64,000 nucleotides of DNA from Smallanthus sonchifolius (GCA_023525975.1 CM042030.1:25724350-25788349), one strand, 5' to 3'; shown: positions 35,629-47,067, numbered from the stretch's first letter. Program-made: numbers and translations. Notes: generated by a model not told the origin, from the sequence alone.

Positions 35629-35914
35629 TTCATGTCTTTGGGGATGTTGTTTCTTTTGATTTCATGTCTTTTCATTTTGTTATATTAGAGAAACTTGTTA
35701 GGGTTTGGTCGTATACCACGCCCATTTTTGTAATCATTTGGTTTAATGATGTATCTAAGTTTGAACTCTAATTTTTAACAAAAATGACATGAAGTGGTTG
35801 ATTTTGGTTTATCGTGGTGTTTGTTAAGTTATTTTCGTACATACATGAATGGCATGGATATTGCGTGATATATATTGTCTCACTCGTTGTATTATTTGTA
35901 TTGGGAAAAGGAAC
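35629..35914 (+). other. Spacer between extra ORF and gag in A
   Basis: A/T-rich, with stops in all forward frames except an in-frame extension of the gag ORF back to 35849. No clear splice acceptor lies at the gag ATG, so how gag is reached downstream of the extra ORF is open. Confidence 0.5.
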
Positions 35915-38900
35915 ATGCCACCGCGGAGAGAAAACCAAAATACAAACCCACTCCCCACTACGGCCGAGGAATTGGCCCAGTTGATTTCGCAACATGTCAA
36001 CACCGCCCTTGCTAACGAAGCGGCCAACCGGAACATGAACCAGGCGAACCATATTGAAGGGTGCTCTTACAAGACCTTTCAAGCATGTCAGCCCCGACTC
36101 TTTTCTGGAACTGAAGGACCAATCGGCATTGTCCGCTGGATTGAGAAAATGGAGTCTGTGATGATCATAAGTAACTGTACTGCAGCTCAAAGCGTGAAGT
36201 ATGCAACAAGTTCATTTCAGGATGAAGCTCTAACCTGGTGGAATACTCAAATTCAGGGTCTCGGTGAGGCTAATGCCTATGGTCTCACTTGGGATCAGTT
36301 GAAGGAAATGTTGCTGCGTGAGTATTGTCCACGCAACGAAATTCAAAAATTAGAAGCGGAATTCTGGAATTTGACCATGGTAGATGCTGAGGTAAGGGAA
36401 TACACGTCCAAGTTTCATCAATTGGCACGACTTGTACCCCATCTCGTAACACCGGAGCACAAAAGAATTGAGCGTTATATCTGGGGCTTGGCACCTCAGA
36501 TCCGTAGTATGGTGACGTCAGCAAACCCTACGACTATTCAGAGTGCTGTGCAATTAGCACACTCCCTGACTGACGATGCTGTTCGTATGGGGACATTGAA
36601 GAAGAGTGGTTCAGGGAAGAAGCCAGTGGAAGTTGTTGATAAAACGACTGAGAAAGGAAAACTGCCAACTGAAGGAAAGCGTAAGTGGTCTGAAGGATCT
36701 GGGAGTCATGCTAGTAACTCTCAGAACAAAAGGAGGAATCAGGGAAGGATGTATGCAGCCAACACCATGGAAACAAGAAGGTATCAGGGTCCTAACCCAA
36801 AGTGCAACAAATGTGGTTATTTTCACACTGGTCAGTGCAACGTCTGTGAACGTTGTGGCAAATTTGGACATCAAGCCCAAACCTGCCGTGTGAAATTGGG
36901 TGTGAAGAAAGAAGAATCGAACCATGGATGTTTTGAATGTGGAACTGTAGGGCATTTTAGGAAGGATTGCCCAAAACTGAAGAACCAGGGAAATCGTGGC
37001 AGAGCATTCGTGATGGAGGCCAAGAAAGCACGAAAGGATCCATCGGTTGTTACCGGTACGTTTCTCGTAAATGACCGTTATGCTTACATTTTATTTGATA
37101 CCGGAGCCGATAAAAGTTTTGTTTCCAAAAACTTTGAGCCTTTTCTTAGCTCAAAATCAAGTAAATTAGATGTTAAGTATTCTATAGAGTTAGCTAACGG
37201 AAAATTAATAGAAGCCGACGAAGTTTTTCGTGAGTGTACCATGCGTTTGGGAGATCGTATGTATAGTATTGACCTTTTACCAGTAGAACTTGGAAGTTTC
37301 GATGTCGTTATAGGCATGGATTGGTTATCAAAGAATCATGCAGAGATTGTGTGCGATAAGAAGATAGTTCGTCTTCTACCTCCGACTGGTGAACCGTTGG
37401 AAATTCAAGGTGATGAGAGTGCCCCTTTGAGAATCGTTAATATGATGAAAGCTCAGAAGTATTTGCGAAAAGGATACCCAGCATACTTAGCCCACATGGT
37501 TGACACTAGGGTTGAGGAGCAGAAGCTTGAAGAGATCCCTGTAGTTCGTGATTATCCGGAGGTATTTCCTGAAGAGTTACCTGGATTGCCACCGCAAAGG
37601 CAAGTCGAGTTCAGGATTGACCTAGTGTCCGGAGCAGCGCCGATAGCTCGATCTCCTTATCGTTTGGCACCATCTGAAATGCAAGAGCTATCCAAGCAAT
37701 TGCAAGAATTGTTGGATAAAGGTTTTATAAGACCGAGTTTCTCGCCCTGGGGAGCGCCGGTTTTATTCGTGAAAAAGAAAGATGGTTCTATGCGGATGTG
37801 TATCGATTATCGAGAATTGAACAAGCTTACCATCAAGAATCGGTATCCATTACCGAGAATCGACGACTTGTTCGATCAGCTGCAAGGATCGAGTTATTAT
37901 TCGAAGATCGATTTACGTTCAGGCTACCATCAATTGAGGATTGTTGAAGAAGATATTCTGAAGACTGCATTCCGAACCCGGTATGGTCATTACGAGTTTT
38001 TGGTCATGCCTTTTGGTTTGACAAACGCTCCTGCGGTATTCATGGATCTCATGAATAGAGTGCGCAGACCATACTTGGACAAGTTCGTGATAGTGTTTAT
38101 CAATGATATACTCATCTATTCACGGACCAAGGAAGAGCACGAGCACCATCTGAAGCTGATTTTGGAGATGTTGAGGAATGAGAAGCTATATGCTAAACTT
38201 TCCAAATGCGAGTTCTGGATCCGAGAAGTTCATTTTCTTGGACACGTTATCAATGAGAAGGGTATACACGTGGACCCAGCAAAGATTGAGGCAATTAAAA
38301 ATTGGGAAGCGCCGAAGAGTCCGACCGAGGTACGACAATTCCTAGGTTTGGCGGGTTACTATCGAAGGTTTATTGAGAATTTCTCCAAGATAGCGCAATC
38401 CCTAACGCTATTGACCCAGAAGGACAAGGAGTATATCTGGGGAGAAAAGCAAGAGGCAGCGTTTCAATTGTTGAAAAAGAAGCTGTGCAGTGCCCCTATC
38501 TTGTCTCTTCCTGAGGGGACAGATGGATTCGTGGTGTACTGTGATGCCTCTCGCCAAGGTCTTGGTTGTGTCCTAATGCAGAATGGAAAGGTCATAGCTT
38601 ATGCGTCTCGTCAACTCAAGGTGCATGAACAGAATTATGCGACACATGATTTGGAACTGGGTGCGGTGGTTTTTGCACTCAAAATTTGGAGGCACTACCT
38701 TTACGGTACTAAGTGCACAATTTTTACAGATCATAAGAGTCTCCAGCACATTTTTGACCAGAAAGAGCTGAATATGAGGCAGAGACGTTGGATGGAATTG
38801 CTCAATGACTACGATTGTGATATTCGTTATCACCCAGGCAAGGCTAATGTCGTGGCCGATGCCTTGAGTAGGAAGGAGCGAGTCAAGCCCTTACGCGTGC

Positions 38901-40378
38901 GTGCGTTAGGATTAACCATTCACACAAACCTCACAGCTCAGATTCGTGATGCACAACAAGAAGCTCTAAAGGAAGAGAATTTAAAGGATGAAAATCTTCG
39001 TGGTATGGTTAGAGAACTTATACCCAAGTCTGACGATGCCTTGTACTTCATGGATAGAATATGGGTGCCTCTGGCAGGCAATTTACGAGAAATGGTTTTG
39101 GATGAGGCCCATAAATCAAGATATTCGATTCACCCAGGATCGACAAAAATGTATAAGGATATCAAGGAGCACTACTGGTGGCCGAACATGAAGGGTGATA
39201 TTGCTTCATACGTTGGTAAATGTTTGACTTGCGTAAAAGTCAAGACCGAATACCAAAAGCCTTCTGGACTTCTGCAACAACCGGAGATTCCGCAGTGGAA
39301 ATGGGACTGTATTGCCATGGATTTCATCACCAAATTACCCCGAACGTCTAGTGGCTATGATTCCATCTGGGTAATTGTGGATCGTTTGACGAAATCGGCA
39401 CATTTCCTACCCGTGAAAGAATCTTACCGAATGAAGAAATTGGCCAGCATATACCTTAAGGAAGTAGTATCCCGACATGGTGTTCCGACTTCGATCATCT
39501 CCGATAGAGATAGTCGTTTCACATCGAAGTTTTGGCGGTCACTACAAAAAGCCTTGGGTACTCGTTTGGATTTAAGCACTGCGTATCATCCACAGAGTGA
39601 TGGTCAAAGTGAGAGGACCATCCAGATTTTAGAAGACATGCTCCGTGCCTGCGTAATTGACTTTGGTGGAAGTTGGGATACTCACCTACCGTTGGCTGAG
39701 TTCTCTTATAATAACAGTTACCAAACTGGATTGAAAGCCGCTCCGTTTGAAGCCCTGTATGGGAGAAAATGTCGCTCACCGCTTTGTTGGGCAGAAGTTG
39801 GTGACAAGCATATAACTGGACCAGAGCTTATTCAGGAAACTACCGATAAGGTTTTCAGGATCTGTGATCGTTTGAAGGTTGCCCAGGACCGTCAGAAGAA
39901 ATACGCTGATAGAAGAAGGAAACCATTAGCATTCCAAGTGGGAGACAGAGTTATGCTGAGGGTCTCTCCTTGGAAGGGGGTAGCTAGGTTTGGCAAGCAT
40001 GATAAGCTTAGCCCCCGCTACATTGGACCTTACAAGATTATTGCTCGTGTAGGACCAGTTGCTTACCGACTGCAGTTACCGCGAGAACTAAGTGGAGTTC
40101 ATAACGTATTCCATGTGTCCAATCTGAAAAAGTGTCTGTCTGATGAGACACTCATGATACCTCCAGGTGAGGTATGTGTTGATGACAAGCTCCATTTTCG
40201 TGAAGAGCCCGTAGAGGTTTCGGATTGGAAGATTCACAAGACCAGGCGTAGTCGTATTAAGTTGGTCAAGGTCAGATGGAATTCAAAGCGTGGTCCCGAG
40301 TTCACGTGGGAACGTGAAGATGAGATGAAACGGAAGTACCCTCAATTGTTTAAGTCTGCACGTAACCAGGCTTTGTAG
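35915..40378 (+). CDS. gag-pol: A gag-pol polyprotein (1487 aa)
   Basis: One open frame, started at MPPRRENQ because other Tekay-type gags here start MPPRR; the frame itself opens 22 codons earlier. Order: retrotransposon gag domain (about 50-200, ALTWWNTQIQ, FWNL); CCHC knuckles (CERCGKFGHQAQTC, CFECGTVGHFRKDC, about 310-350); protease ILFDTGADKSFVS (about 390); reverse transcriptase (about 570-810); RNase H (YCDASRQGLGC, TDHKSLQHIF); integrase with HHCC finger, DDE core (DFITKLP, ISDRDSRFTS, SDGQSERT); C-terminal chromodomain-like segment (VRWNSKRGPEFTWERED), typical of Tekay/Del chromoviruses. The reverse transcriptase active-site box is FINDIL (AAT codon near 38104), while B and C have FIDDIL. 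The first catalytic Asp is thus lost, and the enzyme is probably dead despite the open frame. Confidence 0.95.
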   Translation: MPPRRENQNTNPLPTTAEELAQLISQHVNTALANEAANRNMNQANHIEGCSYKTFQACQPRLFSGTEGPIGIVRWIEKMESVMIISNCTAAQSVKYATSSFQDEALTWWNTQIQGLGEANAYGLTWDQLKEMLLREYCPRNEIQKLEAEFWNLTMVDAEVREYTSKFHQLARLVPHLVTPEHKRIERYIWGLAPQIRSMVTSANPTTIQSAVQLAHSLTDDAVRMGTLKKSGSGKKPVEVVDKTTEKGKLPTEGKRKWSEGSGSHASNSQNKRRNQGRMYAANTMETRRYQGPNPKCNKCGYFHTGQCNVCERCGKFGHQAQTCRVKLGVKKEESNHGCFECGTVGHFRKDCPKLKNQGNRGRAFVMEAKKARKDPSVVTGTFLVNDRYAYILFDTGADKSFVSKNFEPFLSSKSSKLDVKYSIELANGKLIEADEVFRECTMRLGDRMYSIDLLPVELGSFDVVIGMDWLSKNHAEIVCDKKIVRLLPPTGEPLEIQGDESAPLRIVNMMKAQKYLRKGYPAYLAHMVDTRVEEQKLEEIPVVRDYPEVFPEELPGLPPQRQVEFRIDLVSGAAPIARSPYRLAPSEMQELSKQLQELLDKGFIRPSFSPWGAPVLFVKKKDGSMRMCIDYRELNKLTIKNRYPLPRIDDLFDQLQGSSYYSKIDLRSGYHQLRIVEEDILKTAFRTRYGHYEFLVMPFGLTNAPAVFMDLMNRVRRPYLDKFVIVFINDILIYSRTKEEHEHHLKLILEMLRNEKLYAKLSKCEFWIREVHFLGHVINEKGIHVDPAKIEAIKNWEAPKSPTEVRQFLGLAGYYRRFIENFSKIAQSLTLLTQKDKEYIWGEKQEAAFQLLKKKLCSAPILSLPEGTDGFVVYCDASRQGLGCVLMQNGKVIAYASRQLKVHEQNYATHDLELGAVVFALKIWRHYLYGTKCTIFTDHKSLQHIFDQKELNMRQRRWMELLNDYDCDIRYHPGKANVVADALSRKERVKPLRVRALGLTIHTNLTAQIRDAQQEALKEENLKDENLRGMVRELIPKSDDALYFMDRIWVPLAGNLREMVLDEAHKSRYSIHPGSTKMYKDIKEHYWWPNMKGDIASYVGKCLTCVKVKTEYQKPSGLLQQPEIPQWKWDCIAMDFITKLPRTSSGYDSIWVIVDRLTKSAHFLPVKESYRMKKLASIYLKEVVSRHGVPTSIISDRDSRFTSKFWRSLQKALGTRLDLSTAYHPQSDGQSERTIQILEDMLRACVIDFGGSWDTHLPLAEFSYNNSYQTGLKAAPFEALYGRKCRSPLCWAEVGDKHITGPELIQETTDKVFRICDRLKVAQDRQKKYADRRRKPLAFQVGDRVMLRVSPWKGVARFGKHDKLSPRYIGPYKIIARVGPVAYRLQLPRELSGVHNVFHVSNLKKCLSDETLMIPPGEVCVDDKLHFREEPVEVSDWKIHKTRRSRIKLVKVRWNSKRGPEFTWEREDEMKRKYPQLFKSARNQAL

Positions 40379-40382
40379 CGTA

Positions 40383-40418
40383 AAATTTCGGGACGAAATT
40401 TCTTTAAGGAGGGGAGGC
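40383..40418 (+). promoter_or_regulatory. A polypurine tract and hairpin
   Basis: AAATTTCG-GGA-CGAAATTT (40383-40401) is a perfect 8-bp hairpin. It is followed by the purine tract AAGGAGGGGAGG next to the LTR, which primes plus-strand synthesis. Confidence 0.8.
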
Positions 40419-43400
40419 TGTGACATCCGGCAATTTTCAGGTTATTTACCGTTAAACCTTAGAACGCGTTTGCAATTTAATTGTGTGTGTCTTAGACTTA
40501 ATTTCAGTTAATTAGGTTATTATAAAGTCTAGCAAAGCCCTTCGTATGCATAGTTTTGCATTTCGTGAAATTTCAGAAATTTCGATACCGCGTATCGGTA
40601 AAATGCCCGTATTTAACGTTGGTGACGACCCGGTTAACCATAAAAATATCAGTTTTGATGAAAATTATATAAACTGGTTTATATTAGTGGATTATGTGTG
40701 AAATTTATGTGCAATGTGTTAAATACCGCTTTCGACGATTTTCGTTGCGTTTTACCCGGTACAATCGCGTACCGGATGAGTTAAAATGAACTGTTAGCAA
40801 AAATTATTATTTTCACTAATTATGATAGCAAATAATTAGTGGGTATTTTATATATTTTTATTTTGACGAAAAACCATGTTTAAAGTGGTAACATTTTATA
40901 AAAGTGTTGTAGTTTTTATAAAAGATCACCTACATGTGTGTAGAGGTTTATAAAATAAAAGATGGCATCTTTTCTCTCTCCCAAAAATCAGCCATAAAAA
41001 GTGGGTCCCACACCCTAATCAAGTGTTAAACACACTCATTTGATTCCTTACACACTTTGTACAAAACTACACTCCACCAAATTTGATCATTCAACTTGCA
41101 TGAAATTTGAATGGAAGATGTCAAATCCTCTCTCCTCTCTCCTCTCTTGGCTGAATTCATCCCTCACCCCACCTATAAATACCCCTTCAATCTTCACTTC
41201 AATCCCACACCTTTCTATCATCTTTTCTCTAAGTGTTCTTTCAAGTGTTCTTGAGTTTTTGGTGTTCTTGGAGCATTTTCTTGAAGATTCAAGAGTGTGG
41301 AGCCAAATACTCAACAAAACCATCCATCAATTTGCATTTCACTAGTATCTCCCTTGATTTAGTTCAAGAGGTATGAACCTCATATTTCTTTGTTTCTTTC
41401 TTTTTCTTTGATAAAAATAGTGATCCTTGCAAGAGTTGTTCATCACCAACTAAAAGACTTTTTATGAACCATTAAAATTCAGCAAATAAGGGTTTTTATA
41501 AAAGGGTTTTAGTATTTATATATGCATGCATGTAGTCATGTGAATGAATGTGTGTTTATGTGTTCATATCTTGCAAAATGATGATGAATAATGTTAGATT
41601 CTTGCATGCAAACAAATATTTTGTTATGACCAAGTTAAAACAGAAAAATAAAGTGTAATATTACATAAAAACTTGTTATTTTATGTATGGATCTTAAACC
41701 CCTACGTTTGGATGCTTGTTACTAAAGATTGTGGTTTAAAAAGCATGATAAAAGCTAGGTTTGTACATGAATTGTTAGGATTATTTGAAATCTGGAAATA
41801 AGGTGATAAATATGATGTATTTTATGTATAATGATCAGCTCTAAAAGGGTATTTTATGTTGTGATGATTAGCTAGAGTTTTGACCATGATTTGTTACAAA
41901 AAGGGTGCTTAAATGATGGATTATTACATGTAAAATGATGGATAAATTAGGTCTGATTATATGGCTGTAAAAAGATTATATTTTATGTTAAAAATCCATA
42001 TTTTTAATAAATTATATGATCCTTGGTGTTTTGATGCTTTTGGATAACATTTTAGGCATGACTAGTCGTAAAATCGGTGTTTTTCGCCTTGAAAAATGAA
42101 TGCTAGTTAGGTCTGATTTCAAACAGCAAATTAAACTTATTTTATGACATATTTTCAGCTAATAATGTATATGATGAGTTAGTGTTATGACCCATGTGTT
42201 TACTTATGTGGTATGATGTTTCGGTTATCGCATATGTGCTAGAAATTGCCATGTATAGGTACTTTATGTCAAAATAATGAAAGATTGTTTTGTTTGATGA
42301 AATATATTTTATTAAGTATATTTTGATGATATATGATGTTATATGAACTCATGCGTTAGAAATTTGGAAGTTTGTTCCTTAAAAGTTAGTCGTTTTGCTT
42401 GAAAAGTGCTTATGTGCAAATATTATGATTTTAGTGTTTTCACATGTGATTTAGAACTCATAAGCATATGTATGAGTAGATATATATATGTTACTAGTTT
42501 CATACTTTCATGTTGATCGTTGTTAGGTAATAACACTTGAAGTCTTCGTATGTGTGTATGATACACCATTTTTCGTTAAAAACATAACCGCGTGTCGAAG
42601 TCACCAACGGGTCGTTCAAATAAATATTTTCTTAAAAATATTACAAGTCTAAGTAGGTTGGGTGAACAACTTGCTAGTAAGACGTGAGTTTCAATTAGTA
42701 ATGTACCCCTCATGTTTAGGGCACCGTTAGCGTTCGTGGGCGTATTTTTGCTAGCACTCATTTTTCCGTCGTTCGTTATCAAGGTGAGTTTTTCACGGCC
42801 CCTTTTTAAACTATTTTGTTGCTTTATAAACTATGGGGGAAGAACATGTTTTCGTTCGTTTATCATGATACTGGACTTACGTTATGTGTTCGTTTGATGG
42901 TCTCGAGTAAGGGCTTTCGTTATGTGTTCATGTATGTCGTTCATGAATAGCCCCGCCGTTATAATCATTAGCCTCGTGTAGGCCGCAAGGTGTGTTGATA
43001 GATCTATTTGGAACTGACTGCCCACTCTCGTGATCAGTAGCGCTGATCGGTCGTTCGTACGAGAGAATATATTTTGAAAGGATTCGTGGGGATATGTTGT
43101 ATTCGTGTCTCGGTTTGATTATAAGCTCTAGGTACTGTCATCATGTTGTATTCCTTGCAAGCTTATGACATATCACATGTTTGTCCAAGTTACTTGATAG
43201 TTCGTTAAATTCGTTTATGTTATCGTTAAACCCGTGAAACTCGCTCAACTTTATGTTGATGTTTTTAAGCATGTTTTTCAGGTACTTAGATGCTCTCGCG
43301 CGGTTATGAAAACGGGCTTTTGGGCAAATGCTTGCATCGGATTTCTGTTGGGACATTTTAAACTTTATTTTGGATCCTCGTGTGTTGGATCATTAAAACT

Positions 43401-43580
43401 CGTGTTTTAAATTTCAATGCTTTTAAATTTGGATAAATGTAAGACTTTTCTTTTATCTCGTTGAACATTTCCGATGTTTTAAATTAAATGTGTTTGCTTA
43501 TTATCATTGGGCTCCAACTTATGTGACCACTATGCTTACGTCTCGTTTCCGCTGCGAATCGTCGTTTTCGGGGTGTGACA
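40419..43580 (+). repeat. A 3' LTR (3162 bp)
   Basis: Near-identical partner of 31046-34207. Differences seen include ataggtttg/atagttttg, tagtgtatt/tagtggatt, tctaatta/tctgatta, attgtgat/attatgat, tgggactg/tggaactg and aaacgctt/aaatgctt. Confidence 0.96.
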
Positions 43581-43585
43581 TTGAT
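43581..43585. repeat. Target site duplication of A, right copy
   Basis: TTGAT, matching 31041-31045. Confidence 0.95.
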
Positions 43586-44479
43586 TGGGTTGGGATCCTT
43601 TAGAATTAGAGTGGGAGTGTGAGTGGGAGTGATGGTCGAACTTGCGCTTATTGTTGTCGGTGGGTTTAGAATTCGAACCTCTTGGAGGTAAAGTTCCCTG
43701 CGTCACTGCCTGATCGGTCAATTTGTGAGCAAGTCTGATGGTCTGTTGGATGGTGGTAGGGTTGGATGAGGTCACCATGCTTTGAATCTGAGGTACCAAA
43801 CCTCCAATGTATAGTTCAATCCGTTTGTAATCCGGAGTCACCATGTGTGGGCACATGGTAGCAAGTTCGTGCGAACGGGTGGTGTAGAGTTCAATTTCTG
43901 AACCCTCCATCTTAAGGTTCCAGAACTCTCCTTCTAGCTTTTGAATTTCATCTCGTGGGCAGTATTCTTCCTTCATCATTGTTTTAAATTCCTCCCACGG
44001 GAGTCCGTTTGCCATTGCCAGTCCCAACATCTGAACTTGGGCATTCCACCATGTTAGGGCCGGGCCTTCTAAAGTTGCAGCAGCAACTTTCACTTGGTTA
44101 GCCACGGGGCAGTTGCACATGGCTATTACCGATTCAACCTTCTCAAACCAGCGAAGTAATCCAACTGCTCCTTCAGCTCCACTAAAGGTGTGGGGCTTGC
44201 AGTCCATGAATGCCTTGAAAGTGCAGGCTGGCTGTTGATTTTGCTGATTTTGCTGGCCTGGATTTAGAGATATGAATTGAATTGGAATTATAGAGTTTAG
44301 AAAGATGTTCTCAGGAGAAGAATTGACACTATTAGTTAATAGTTAAAGCATTTACCTGCAGCATTCTGTGCTGCTAGGGCCTCTGCCACACTATTGTTTA
44401 TCAAAGCTGCTAGTTCTGCTGCCGTCATGTTGATGGTACCACGACCACCGGCACGGCCTCCTCGTCCTCTCCCAGACAT
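43586..44479 (-). pseudogene. B gag, 5' part, with probable intron
   Basis: The ATG at 44479 starts MSGRGRGGRAGGRG and the frame runs to 44356. It then meets stops unless 44258-44355 is removed. That 98-nt segment begins GTAAATG and ends AATCCAG; joining its flanks keeps the frame and leads into the gag domain (CKPHTFSGAEG, ALTWWNAQVQ, FWNL). The frame runs to 43586, where A is inserted, and continues in phase at 31040 with one TSD copy removed. The gene is broken by A. Intron status rests on sequence alone. Confidence 0.75.
44258..44355 (-). other. Putative 98-nt intron in B gag
   Basis: Donor CAG|GTAAATG and acceptor AATCCAG|GC on the minus strand, phase 1. It contains in-frame stops (TAA soon after the donor) that would end gag at about 47 codons if kept. 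Confidence 0.55.
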
Positions 44480-44729
44480 GTTTCTTCACAATCACAAATG
44501 AAAACAATGAGAAATATATCGCATATTAAACATTATTCAGGTACGGGTAAGGAAATACAACATCTAATATTTTGAAAATTAAATAAATTGTAAGGCTACA
44601 AAATAAATAACTCAAATATTAAACTTCTCATGCTTTTATTGGATGGGAACAACCTTACCCATCTAGGTTCGAAAAGAGAAATAACATAAGCCGAAGCAAA
44701 CATGAAAAGAAGATAGATTAGAAAGATCC

Positions 44730-45506
44730 TCAAACATCCTCGTCATCAGAAGAGACATATGACTGTGCATCATCAATCTCCACTGGCTCTTCCTCTGCTG
44801 GTTCCCCTTCTAAGGGTTCCTCCTCGAAGGGCTCCTCCTCAAAGAGCTCCTCCTCAAAGGGTTCCTTCTCATCGTCAGATACTGGAATGTCTTCCGGGTG
44901 TAGGGCCGCTTGCAGTTGGGCTTCCAAGTGAGTCACCCTCTCTTGTAGGCCTTCAGCAGTGTGGTTTGCCACATGTAGCTGAGCTTCCATAGCAGCTAAT
45001 CTCTCCAGAACTCCTTGCATATCATCATCCATAGTGTCAGCCCTCGTCTCTAGGTGTGCCACACGATCCACTAAAAGGTTGTGGACATGGTCCGTTGCAG
45101 CTAGTTCAGTAGTCAAATTTTCTATTCCTACCTTATTCTTCTCCACTTGAGGTCCATTCTCCAGGAGTTTAGGTATCTCCTCGGTGGCATCTTGTACAAA
45201 ACTTAATTCCTTTAACATATAGGACACGAATGCTGCGAAGGCTTGTTCCATGGTGCATGGTAAGCTAGGCAAGGTAGATGATGAAGACGTGGATCCAAAG
45301 TACGGTGATGGAACATATCCCATTTCGATCCACCTTTGGATCATATGTGGGTACATATCCCAATTGAGAGCATAATCCAATGCTCGTGCGTTGCTCGGTT
45401 CGCCTTGATCAATTGAGGTAGTCCGGCGCCTTTTGGGCTCCGGGGATGAGGGTATAGGTGCCTTATGCCCTGATGCGTTAGGTGATGGAGGTGGGGTTGA
45501 CGACAT
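44730..45506 (-). CDS. B extra 5' ORF: coiled-coil, acidic-tail protein
   Basis: 258 codons, open, between PBS and gag. The N-terminus is Pro/Ser-rich with a basic KRRR cluster (residues about 24-28). Residues about 125-200 form a long coiled coil (VAHLETRADTMDDD, LERLAAMEAQLH, LQERVTHLEAQLQ). The tail is an acidic repeat (EEELFEEEPFEEE and similar). Unlike the related ORFs in A and F it has no membrane segment. An AG acceptor (GTTGCAG) lies 4 nt before the ATG. The 250-bp gap to the gag ATG has no gene. Function unknown. Confidence 0.68.
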   Translation of the reverse strand: MSSTPPPSPNASGHKAPIPSSPEPKRRRTTSIDQGEPSNARALDYALNWDMYPHMIQRWIEMGYVPSPYFGSTSSSSTLPSLPCTMEQAFAAFVSYMLKELSFVQDATEEIPKLLENGPQVEKNKVGIENLTTELAATDHVHNLLVDRVAHLETRADTMDDDMQGVLERLAAMEAQLHVANHTAEGLQERVTHLEAQLQAALHPEDIPVSDDEKEPFEEELFEEEPFEEEPLEGEPAEEEPVEIDDAQSYVSSDDEDV

Positions 45507-45566
45507 GATCCTGCAACATTATGTATAAGTACCAAATATCCAAATGACATGTAACTAATGTGTGAG

Positions 45567-45602
45567 GCTATAGTCTAGTATGCAATCCTAGTTCTCTATA
45601 AC
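45567..45602 (-). other. Leader hairpin beside PBS of B
   Basis: GTTATAG (45596-45602, minus) pairs with CTATAGC (45567-45573, minus) with one G-U wobble. Confidence 0.5.
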
Positions 45603-45606
45603 CAAT

Positions 45607-45619
45607 GGCTCTGATACCA
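45607..45619 (-). promoter_or_regulatory. Primer binding site of B
   Basis: ggctctgatacca on the plus strand, three bases from the LTR at 45623. Confidence 0.88.
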
Positions 45620-46393
45620 ATCTGTCACACCCCCAGTTTCAACTAACGGAGTATTACCGTTTGGGAAGTGACAAACCAGGATCTCAGACACTAGTTACAT
45701 TGAACGACTCTACATGGGACTCAAAATGAAAATATCTTTTTAAATCAGAGTATCAATGCGGAAGCGTAAAGAAAGTAAATGCGCAAAATACACGCGCCCA
45801 AAAACCAAAGTCCAAGAGTCTCAAAAGTCCAAACCAAACAAACCAAACAAAGTACAATATAATAATTTAATCAACATAAATAGACACAAAGCAAAGCAGT
45901 TGAATCCCATGCATGCCCTAACGTGCACCTGTGTCTTAGCTTAGCGTCCTGAGAAAACATGTAAGAAAAAGTGTCAACACAAGGTTGGTGAATTCACAGG
46001 TTTCAATATATAAATAAACGTTTTACCAGATTTATTGTACAATCAACATATATACCAAATGAGTAGCTAACCCATCTTCATGTTTGCTATTACGCTCGCA
46101 ACCGTAAACTGACTGTTTGTATTGCCTCCCACCAGGTCTATCAACCACGGTGCACGATTAGGTCAATATTGCACCCGTTCGATATCCAATCGTGTTAGCG
46201 CGACTAACGCGGGTGAGGTTTGTCAAACCCAGTAGTACTACCCAACATACCTCGCTATTTTCATATATAAACGGTTCGATGTGAGGGCTTTCATGATAGA
46301 GTTTACGCATAGTCATAACAATTGATATAAAATGAAGTACGAAAATCAAAAGAGTTGTATCATGTTTTCTCCCCCAGTTTAAAAACAGTAAAA

Positions 46394-46412
46394 AGGGGCC
46401 GTGAAAACTCAC
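46394..46412 (-). other. Conserved splice-donor-like block in B 5' LTR
   Basis: The minus strand reads AAGCAG|GTGAGTTTTCACGGCCCC. With the acceptor at 45511 it would remove about 900 nt including U5 and PBS. Confidence 0.55.
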
Positions 46413-46641
46413 CTGCTTGGCGTTGAAGGTAGTTCACACTAGAAGTAAGTTTGGAATCACGAGTGTAAGTCTCAAAAGACCTACAAATGTCCTAGAATTA
46501 TAAATATATAAATTAGGAACGACAAAGGGAATTGTGACCGTGACAAGGAAAGAACGTCTTAAAGAACCGCTCTAACAAACGAGAGTGGACGAACGTGTCC
46601 ACGGGTTTAGGAATTACTTTACGCGACGAACGACGTAAATA

Positions 46642-46688
<47 letters not shown>

Positions 46689-47067
46689 GAGTGGTTAACA
46701 TAACTAATTATTATTTAGTCTTGATTGGTTCACGGTGTTATATAAAAATGATTTGAAATAATATAAATATATATTATTTAATAATACGAGTCACAATTCG
46801 AAAATAATATAAACATATTATTTTACACACGTTTACGGTTTAAAAAAAATAATATAAATATATATATTTTTTTTACTTATTAATAATAAAAGTGCACAAT
46901 TTATAAAAATAGTTATAATTTATAAAAATAAACAAAATATTTAAATCCCGAGCCTATGGGTTGTTTTCCGGTTTAAAACCCATTTATATAATGATATAAC
47001 ATTAAAAGATTTGATTTTTATAAATTTAATATTCCAGAAATAGTTTTAAAAAAGAATGTGGGAGCCC

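Larger units (their letters stand above)
31046..43580 (+). mobile_element. Element A, young intact-looking Ty3/Tekay retrotransposon
   Basis: It has two 3162-bp LTRs of equal length (31046-34207, 40419-43580) differing at about six sites by eye, perfect 5-bp TSD, PBS, an extra ORF, uninterrupted gag-pol and PPT. It is the latest insertion of the stack and the only plus-strand Ty3 element. The reverse transcriptase active site carries an Asp-to-Asn change. Confidence 0.97.
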
